Positions 58,353 to 64,000 of a stretch of DNA of 64,000 nucleotides are shown in pieces. Made by a program: the position numbers and the translations under genes. Under the pieces are notes generated by a model. That model saw only the letters and a program-made list of their open reading frames with translations. It was not told the DNA's origin and searched no databases. Source of the stretch: Candidatus Nitrospira neomarina (GTDB lineage Bacteria > Nitrospirota > Nitrospiria > Nitrospirales > UBA8639); assembly GCF_032051675.1 (NCBI RefSeq), contig NZ_CP116968.1, forward strand, positions 1,178,001 to 1,242,000. Direction: 5' to 3'. Each line of letters starts with the position of its first letter. Position 1 is the first letter of the stretch.

Positions 58353-60626
58353 ATGACCCAGGAATCAAAAGCCTTGCCGCAGGGACCTCTTACATCACAA
58401 ATTATTGAACAGCATGGTCTGTCCGAGGATGAATATCAGCAAATCCTCAAACATCTTGGTCGCGAGCCGAATCTCACTGAGTTGGGTATCTTTTCTGTGA
58501 TGTGGAGTGAACACTGCAGTTACAAGAGTTCACGCATTCATTTAAAACGATTTCCGACCGAAGGTGAGCGAGTGGTTCAAGGGCCGGGAGAAAATGCCGG
58601 TGCTGTGGATATTGGAGGGGGACTTGCGGCAGTGTTCAAGATGGAATCGCACAATCACCCGTCATATATTGAGCCGTTTCAAGGGGCGGCAACAGGTGTC
58701 GGTGGAATTCTACGCGATATTTTTACCATGGGAGCACGCCCGATCGCGTTATTGAATTCTTTGCGATTCGGTGAATTGGACCTTCCCAAAAATCAGCATA
58801 TTCTTAAAGGAGTCGTTTCTGGAATTTCTTCCTATGGGAACTGTATGGGAGTGCCAACGGTAGGGGGGGAAATTACGTTTAACGATATTTATTCAAAAAA
58901 TCCATTAGTGAATGTCTTTTGTCTGGGTATTGTGAAAAAAGATCGTCTCCTGCGTGGCTTAGCTAAAGGTGCCGGAAATCAAGTGCTCTATATTGGTGCC
59001 AAAACAGGACGAGACGGGATTCATGGCGCCACCATGGCCTCTGACAGTTTTGACGATGCATCTGACAAGAAGCGTCCGAATGTACAAGTCGGTGATCCCT
59101 TTTTAGAGAAGCTATTACTTGAAGCGTGCCTTGAATTTTTAGAACAGGACCTCTTAGTTGGGATTCAGGACATGGGGGCGGCCGGGCTGACCAGCTCCTC
59201 CTGCGAAATGGCCTCACGCGCCGGAACCGGTATTGACATGGATTTGGCTAAGGTGCCTCGCCGTGAAGCGCACATGACTCCTTATGAAATATTACTATCA
59301 GAATCCCAGGAAAGGATGCTCCTGGTGGCTCAACCTGGCAAGGAAGAGTCAGTGCTCGCAATCTGCCGAAAATGGGGAATTGATGCGGCCGTAGTCGGGC
59401 AGGTGACAGATGATGGATTCCTACGAATTAGGGAGGGCAACCAGATTGTGGCGGAAATACCTGCGCATGCTCTCGCTGAAGAAGGTCCACGCTATGAACG
59501 GCCTGCTTCGCCGCCTCCTTATCAAGAATTTTTGCAATCCTTAAATATTGATACTCTTCCAGATGTCAAAAATCCTGCCGAGGTGTTATTGAAATTATTA
59601 GCTTCACCCACTATCGCGAGCAAACGTTGGGTCTTTCGGCAATACGATCATATGGTGGGAACCAATACCGTGGTCTGTCCCGGTTCCGACTCCGCCGTGG
59701 TTCGCATTAAAGGGACCACGAAAGCCTTGGCCATGACGACGGATGGCAATAGTCGATACTGCCTGCTGAATCCCTACCTGGGAGGAGGATTAGCCGTGGC
59801 TGAAGCCGCGAGAAATTTGGTCTGTGCGGGTGCTCAACCGATCGGAGTGACCGACTGCCTAAATTTCGGCAACCCGGAGCGTCCTGACGTTATGTGGCAA
59901 TTCATCATGGCGGTCGAAGGGATCGCCGATGCCTGTCGAACATTCCAAATTCCTGTAGTCAGTGGAAACGTGAGCTTTTATAACGAGACGAATGGCCTGT
60001 CCATTTACCCGACACCGATTTTGGGAATGGTGGGACTTATTGAGCGCCAGGAAGACATTACCACTCAATGGTTCAAACAAGCAGGCGATCATATTTTCTT
60101 GTTGGGAGAGACGAAAGAAGACTTAGGCGGGACGGAATATCTCAAGGTCATTCATTCTCGCGAACAAGGCAATCCCCCTTGGTTGGATGTGGATCGAGAA
60201 AAAGCTCTCTATTCCTTCCTACTCACCTTAATCCAAAAGGGGCTTGTGCAATCAGCGCATGATTGCTCAGAAGGCGGGTTACTCGTGACATTAGCCGAAT
60301 GCTGTCTGACCAATCCTTCCGCCCTCTTCGGAGCAACTGTTATACTAAAGCAGGAACGTTTGCGTCTCGATGCCTTACTTTTTGGAGAAAGTCCTTCACG
60401 GGTTGTCGTCTCGGTTAAAACGGAGCATGTCACGCAGGTAATGGAACTGGTTCAAGGGTCAGACGTGCCATGCACCGAATTAGGCCGAGTCACTCAAGGA
60501 AATATGGACATTACTGTTCGCGGAGTTCATGACCAGCCAGTGTGTCAGATAAGCCTGCCCCTTTCTGAAATGGCAGACCAATGGCACCATGCTCTTGCAC
60601 GACAACTTGGAGCCGAAGCATCGTGA
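58353..60626 (+). CDS. purL: Phosphoribosylformylglycinamidine synthase subunit PurL (small type)
   Basis: A 757-residue ATP-dependent synthetase making FGAM from FGAR. The ATG at 58353 is preferred to a TTG at 58317; neither has a strong ribosome-binding site. Motifs are [67 protein letters not shown] and [14 protein letters not shown]. The length is that of the small PurL requiring PurS and PurQ, both encoded just upstream. Its last 38 bases overlap an upstream extension of the purF frame but not purF itself. Confidence 0.97.
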   Translation: MTQESKALPQGPLTSQIIEQHGLSEDEYQQILKHLGREPNLTELGIFSVMWSEHCSYKSSRIHLKRFPTEGERVVQGPGENAGAVDIGGGLAAVFKMESHNHPSYIEPFQGAATGVGGILRDIFTMGARPIALLNSLRFGELDLPKNQHILKGVVSGISSYGNCMGVPTVGGEITFNDIYSKNPLVNVFCLGIVKKDRLLRGLAKGAGNQVLYIGAKTGRDGIHGATMASDSFDDASDKKRPNVQVGDPFLEKLLLEACLEFLEQDLLVGIQDMGAAGLTSSSCEMASRAGTGIDMDLAKVPRREAHMTPYEILLSESQERMLLVAQPGKEESVLAICRKWGIDAAVVGQVTDDGFLRIREGNQIVAEIPAHALAEEGPRYERPASPPPYQEFLQSLNIDTLPDVKNPAEVLLKLLASPTIASKRWVFRQYDHMVGTNTVVCPGSDSAVVRIKGTTKALAMTTDGNSRYCLLNPYLGGGLAVAEAARNLVCAGAQPIGVTDCLNFGNPERPDVMWQFIMAVEGIADACRTFQIPVVSGNVSFYNETNGLSIYPTPILGMVGLIERQEDITTQWFKQAGDHIFLLGETKEDLGGTEYLKVIHSREQGNPPWLDVDREKALYSFLLTLIQKGLVQSAHDCSEGGLLVTLAECCLTNPSALFGATVILKQERLRLDALLFGESPSRVVVSVKTEHVTQVMELVQGSDVPCTELGRVTQGNMDITVRGVHDQPVCQISLPLSEMADQWHHALARQLGAEAS

Positions 60627-60708
60627 GCAGGGTTGTTGGTTATTCCTTAAAATTGAATTGGTCAGTTTTTATGACCGCTCAAGATCATCTGGCCTGTTTG
60701 AGGACACC

Positions 60709-62160
60709 ATGAGAAAGTTGCCGATGGTACCGTCTATGCCTTCCCCGGACGGGTTTCATGAAGAATGTGCTGTCTTTGGAATTGCGGGATCGAAAGAAGC
60801 TGCGAATCTGACGTACCTGGGCCTCTATGCCCTACAACATCGGGGGCAGGAAGGCTCTGGTATTGTGTCCTCCGATGGAGAGCAATTCTTCCAAAAAAAA
60901 GGCCTGGGTCTCGTTGCTGATATTTATTCAAAAAAAACGTTACGCGAACTTCCGGGAACAAAGGCGATCGGGCATAACCGATACTCTACGGCAGGCAGTG
61001 GACAGTTGCAAAACGTTCAGCCCTTGTCCGTTAACTTTGCGTTTGGCAATTTGGCGTTGGCCCACAATGGAAATTTAGTGAATGCGGGGGTGCTTCGAGG
61101 TGAACTCGAGGCCTATGGGGCTATTTTTCAATCGGACTCCGATAGCGAGGTCATCATTCACCTGATTGCTCACTCCAAGGGAGATACGATTGTGAATCGG
61201 GTGATCGACGCATTAAGTCTGGTGCGAGGGGCATTTTCCTTGGTGTTGTTAACGGATGATCAATTAATCGCCGCCCGGGATCCGTTTGGATTTCGCCCGC
61301 TGTGTTTAGGGCGGTATAAAGGCAGTTGGGTCGTGGCATCCGAGACGTGCGCCTTCGATCTGATGGATGCCAAGTTCGTCCGTGAAGTTGAACCGGGCGA
61401 AATTATTGTCATTCAGGGTACCGAATTGACCTCCTATCATCCGTTTCTCGAACGTTCGCGCGCTCAGTGTGTATTTGAATACGTGTATTTTGCGAGACCG
61501 GATTCAAAAATTTTTGGTCCGAATGCGGTGTATCCGGTTCGTAAAGCCTTTGGGCGTCAACTGGCTAAGGAGTGTCCAGCGGACGCAGACATGGTTATTC
61601 CTGTTCCGGATTCCGGGGTTCCTGCGGCTTTGGGCTATGCCGAAGGGATGGGGTTACCGTTTGAGATCGGGCTGACCCGAAATCACTATGTGGGACGGAC
61701 CTTCATTGAGCCGCAACAAGCCATTCGCCATTTTGGCGTAAAGTTGAAACTGAATCCGGTGCCGGACGTCCTGGAAGGGAAACGGATTGTGGTTGTGGAT
61801 GATTCCCTGGTTCGGGGCACCACCAGTCGGAAAATTGTCAAAATGCTTCGACAGGCGGGTGCTCGGGAAATTCATCTGCGCATCAGTTCTCCACCAGTCA
61901 TTGCCCCATGTTATTATGGCATTGATACGCCGACACAAAAAGAACTCATAGGGTCAAATCTCACCATTGAAGAAATTCGTCGTTATGTGACGGCTGATAG
62001 TTTGGGGTACCTTAGTTTAGAAGGTATGTTGGCAATGGCTCCGGGCTTTTCCCATCATTATTGCAATGCCTGTTTTACGGATAACTATCCCATCATGTTG
62101 ACCAAAGCCGAGCAACTGCAACTCGGATTATTCGAACCGGATCACCTCTCTCGCTCTTAA
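60709..62160 (+). CDS. purF: Amidophosphoribosyltransferase (Fe-S, propeptide type)
   Basis: A 483-residue enzyme catalysing the committed step of purine synthesis. The ATG at 60709 follows GAGGA. A 19-residue propeptide (ending FHEE) precedes the catalytic Cys in ECAVFGIAGSKEAANLTYLG, which becomes the N-terminus on cleavage. The PRTase signature is IVVVDDSLVRGTTSRKIVKM. Four cysteines at the B. subtilis [4Fe-4S] positions are seen (RAQCVFEYVYFARPDS, IAPCYYGIDTP, HYCNACFTDNYP), so this is the oxygen-sensitive cluster type. Last gene of the purine run here. Confidence 0.97.
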   Translation: MRKLPMVPSMPSPDGFHEECAVFGIAGSKEAANLTYLGLYALQHRGQEGSGIVSSDGEQFFQKKGLGLVADIYSKKTLRELPGTKAIGHNRYSTAGSGQLQNVQPLSVNFAFGNLALAHNGNLVNAGVLRGELEAYGAIFQSDSDSEVIIHLIAHSKGDTIVNRVIDALSLVRGAFSLVLLTDDQLIAARDPFGFRPLCLGRYKGSWVVASETCAFDLMDAKFVREVEPGEIIVIQGTELTSYHPFLERSRAQCVFEYVYFARPDSKIFGPNAVYPVRKAFGRQLAKECPADADMVIPVPDSGVPAALGYAEGMGLPFEIGLTRNHYVGRTFIEPQQAIRHFGVKLKLNPVPDVLEGKRIVVVDDSLVRGTTSRKIVKMLRQAGAREIHLRISSPPVIAPCYYGIDTPTQKELIGSNLTIEEIRRYVTADSLGYLSLEGMLAMAPGFSHHYCNACFTDNYPIMLTKAEQLQLGLFEPDHLSRS

Positions 62161-62272
62161 ATGTCTTTCCGCTTTGTTGCCGCCCCAAAAATTCGTGTGG
62201 TAGGCTTTTAAGGGATTGAAGGTTGAATCTCTGGTTACCAACCGTAGGAGGCACCATGAACAGGAGGAGCCT

Positions 62273-62827
62273 ATGAAAAGGAATATTCTTCAGGCATTGT
62301 TAGTAGTCATTTTAATACTGGGCACCGGTTTTATCGTACAAGCGGGAAGCTTCTTTAAAGTCGGGGAGTCCGCTCCTAATTTTTCATTGACAAGTCTTGA
62401 TGGCCAACCTCTCTCCCTTGACCAGTTTAAGGGTAAGGTGGTGGTTCTGGGACTCTTTCATATTTGCGAGCCGTGTTTAATTCAGAGCACCAATCTCCAG
62501 AGGGTACATGATGCCACCAAAGACAAGCCTGTAGCGGTGATCGGCGTTAATTCATCTGGCGATTCTCTGGCAGATGTCAGGGAATTCCTACAGGGATTTC
62601 CGTTGAAGATTACGTATCCCTATCTTCTAGACCCCGAAAAGAAAACAGATAAACTCTATGGCGGGGGAAAATTTATTCCCAATGTGTATGTCATTGATCA
62701 AAATGGCCTTATTCGTTGGCAGCGTGTTGGGAATTTCTTTACTGACGGCACATTAGCCGGGCATGAAGCGATTCTTCAGGAAGTGGAAAAATTGTTGGAG
62801 TCACCGCCTGCTTCCTCGACCATGTAG
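62273..62827 (+). CDS. TlpA/peroxiredoxin-like periplasmic thiol protein
   Basis: A 184-residue protein. The ATG at 62273 has AGGAGG upstream and begins a signal peptide or anchor (MKRNILQALLVVILILGTGF). The mature part is an AhpC/TSA-Redoxin fold: KVGESAPNFSLTSLDGQPLS, KGKVVVLGLFHICEPCLIQS with a CEPC active site (about 73-76), and GGKFIPNVYVIDQNG with the cis-Pro loop. It probably acts as a periplasmic thiol:disulphide reductase, as in cytochrome c maturation. No ccm gene is adjacent. Confidence 0.87.
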   Translation: MKRNILQALLVVILILGTGFIVQAGSFFKVGESAPNFSLTSLDGQPLSLDQFKGKVVVLGLFHICEPCLIQSTNLQRVHDATKDKPVAVIGVNSSGDSLADVREFLQGFPLKITYPYLLDPEKKTDKLYGGGKFIPNVYVIDQNGLIRWQRVGNFFTDGTLAGHEAILQEVEKLLESPPASSTM

Positions 62828-62877
62828 GTCGATGACTCCTTTTACACATACTTGCTTGACCCGAATGTTAGGGCACT

Positions 62878-63117
62878 ATGGACGAACTAGAAGACGGAAA
62901 ACAAAAATTTCTTGAAATCGTGAAATCTCTTGATGCGGGCGTTGAGGTCGTTATTCCCACCACTCCTTCGCGTAGTCTTTTACTCATTTCCCTTACTAAA
63001 GGCTCCAATCGTAAATTTATTACGGTCCATGAGGATGACATGTTGGATCTTCCAGAAGAACCAGGCGTTCAGGCCAAAACCACAGCCCTTCTCCAAGAAA
63101 CACTGGAAACTTTATGA
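62878..63117 (+). CDS. Small protein of unknown function, coupled to an MBL-fold gene
   Basis: A 79-residue protein starting MDELEDGKQKFLEIVKSLDA. It has a compact alpha/beta look (VEVVIPTTPSRSLLLISLTK, KFITVHEDDMLDLPEEPG) and no export signal. Its stop overlaps the next start by four bases (ATGA at 63114-63117), which supports it as a real gene and suggests the two products are made together. No family is recognised. Confidence 0.65.
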   Translation: MDELEDGKQKFLEIVKSLDAGVEVVIPTTPSRSLLLISLTKGSNRKFITVHEDDMLDLPEEPGVQAKTTALLQETLETL

Positions 63118-63713
63118 AAACCATTCTGCCTAATATTTCTGAATGGTCCTGGTTCTCTGAGGAAAAACAGCTTAATTTTAACGGCCATTTATTGGCCGTG
63201 GGGGAACATCGAATATTAGTCGACCCACCTCCCATGAATGCCAGTGATATGGCCATCACGCAACGGGGAGGGAATCTAGATTATATTATCTTGACCAATC
63301 GAGACCATGAACGGGAAGCGGCCAATTTCCGGAAAATTTTTACCTGTCAGGTGATGGCGCCGGAATTAGATGCCAAGGAGATGACCCTTCCCGTTGATAA
63401 AACCTTCAAAGATGGAGAATTGCTTCCAGGGGGAATTTGGGTTGTTCAACTTTCGCATCAAAAATCTCCAGGAGAAAGTGCGTTATTTTTGCAGCAGGGG
63501 CAAGGGGTACTTATTGTCGGAGATGGGGTTATTGGAGATCCTCCAGGTTCACTCCGGCTTCTGCCGCCGGAAAAATATGTTGATATCGTTCAAGCCCGCG
63601 ACAGTCTTCGTCGATTATTAAAGTATACCTTTGATAGCCTCCTGGTGGGAGATGGAACATCCCTGCTAACCGGAGCCAAGCCTGCACTTGAACAATTATT
63701 GAAAAATGAATGA
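63114..63713 (+). CDS. Metallo-beta-lactamase-fold protein with reduced metal site
   Basis: A 199-residue protein. NGHLLAVGEHRILVDPPPMN and YIILTNRDHEREAANFRKIF are the opening strands and metal loop of the MBL fold. The usual HxHxDH reads TNRDHERE, keeping only Asp-His. Later VVQLSHQKSPGESALFL and GVLIVGDGVIGDPPGSL match the second His and the conserved GD pair, and SLLVGDGTSLLTGA ends the core. Similar short MBL-fold proteins with this NRDH motif are known to me as an uncharacterised hydrolase-like group. Catalytic activity is uncertain. Translationally coupled to the small ORF upstream. Confidence 0.7.
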   Translation: MKTILPNISEWSWFSEEKQLNFNGHLLAVGEHRILVDPPPMNASDMAITQRGGNLDYIILTNRDHEREAANFRKIFTCQVMAPELDAKEMTLPVDKTFKDGELLPGGIWVVQLSHQKSPGESALFLQQGQGVLIVGDGVIGDPPGSLRLLPPEKYVDIVQARDSLRRLLKYTFDSLLVGDGTSLLTGAKPALEQLLKNE

Positions 63714-63776
63714 ATCGAAAACCTCATAATGTTCTGGAAGATTTTTCATCCGCACTGTGACCACACGTGAGTACCT

Positions 63777-64000
63777 ATGGCCTGGTCTCAATCCGCCAAT
63801 CTCAACTCTTTAGGCAATCGCCACTTTTCCAAAGGCTTTTATACAGAGGCTTTTCAATGTTATGCGCAGGCTTTGGAAGTTGATCGTCAAAATGGAGACC
63901 AACGGTCGTTGGCCACCACACTTGGCAATTTGGGTAACATTTGCGCCGTGAGTGGTCGTCGGGAACAAGCCAGATCCTATTATAGTGAGGTGTTAGAGCT
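63777..64000 (+). CDS. TPR-repeat protein, N-terminal part (runs off right edge)
   Basis: The frame opens with an ATG at 63777 and has no stop to the window end (74 codons). It starts MAWSQSANLNSLGNRHFSKG and continues with FYTEAFQCYAQALEVDRQNG, then TTLGNLGNICAVSGRREQAR. These are at least two tetratricopeptide repeats with the W/L-G-Y-A-F-A-P pattern. TPR arrays bind other proteins; nothing more can be said from this piece. Confidence 0.75.
   Translation, partial: MAWSQSANLNSLGNRHFSKGFYTEAFQCYAQALEVDRQNGDQRSLATTLGNLGNICAVSGRREQARSYYSEVLE

Overview
The window reads as a chromosomal segment of a Nitrospirota bacterium, most likely a Nitrospira-type nitrite oxidiser. This rests on gene content and is inference. 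The markers are an alginate-export-type porin, periplasmic copper proteins (a two-domain multicopper oxidase and a cupredoxin), a small Rieske protein, a NarK-type nitrate/nitrite permease, a cyanobacteria/Nitrospira-style two-partner-secretion exoprotein, and an approximately 110-bp intergenic palindrome of a kind I recall from Nitrospira genomes. No rRNA, recognisable tRNA, CRISPR array or intact insertion sequence was found.

Layout. 1-6.4 kb is an envelope/periplasm region: porin fragment, multicopper oxidase, a lipoprotein, two secreted unknown proteins (one Cys-rich) and a DsbA-like protein. 6.5-13.8 kb holds single genes: RqcH/NFACT, a methyltransferase, a half-size TauE permease, a CPA2 cation/proton antiporter with RCK domains, a tail-anchored coiled-coil protein and WrbA. 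14.1-18.2 kb is a 1384-residue haemagglutinin-type exoprotein without its transporter. 18.2-19.8 kb is gene-poor, with a decayed SNF2-helicase remnant. 19.8-25 kb has a cupredoxin (apparently starting at CTG), a Rieske-like protein lacking one cluster cysteine, glucose-6-phosphate dehydrogenase, a membrane sensor-like protein and a YfcE phosphoesterase.

25.8-32.7 kb (minus strand) is a complete tryptophan operon, trpE-G-D-C-F-B-A, preceded by a LysM lipoprotein gene with its own terminator. 33.7-38.8 kb (plus strand) carries a MoxR AAA+ ATPase, a 631-residue protein of unknown function, and DNA ligase ligA split by a frameshift just before its BRCT domain. 38.9-47.2 kb carries a CorC-type protein, RlpA, an unknown 411-residue protein, a coiled-coil secreted protein, MutS2, QueG and a small Cys-rich secreted protein. 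47.4-50.7 kb is a heat-shock block: groEL, groES and an RpoH-type sigma factor, all on the minus strand.

51-62.2 kb (plus strand) is narK followed by a tightly packed biosynthetic run: ribBA, ribH, nusB, purB, purC, purS, purQ, a DUF433 gene, purL and purF. Several joints overlap by a few bases, which suggests translational coupling. The riboflavin and purine genes share GTP as a link, because RibA consumes GTP. PurS, PurQ and the small-type PurL together form one FGAM synthase. The right end has a TlpA-like redoxin, a small ORF overlapping a degenerate metallo-beta-lactamase-fold protein, and a truncated TPR protein.

The most interesting points are the MoxR plus 631-residue pair (a candidate uncharacterised two-gene module), the ligA frameshift, the serine-for-cysteine Rieske protein, the CTG start, and the two-domain copper oxidase with type-1 copper motifs in both domains.
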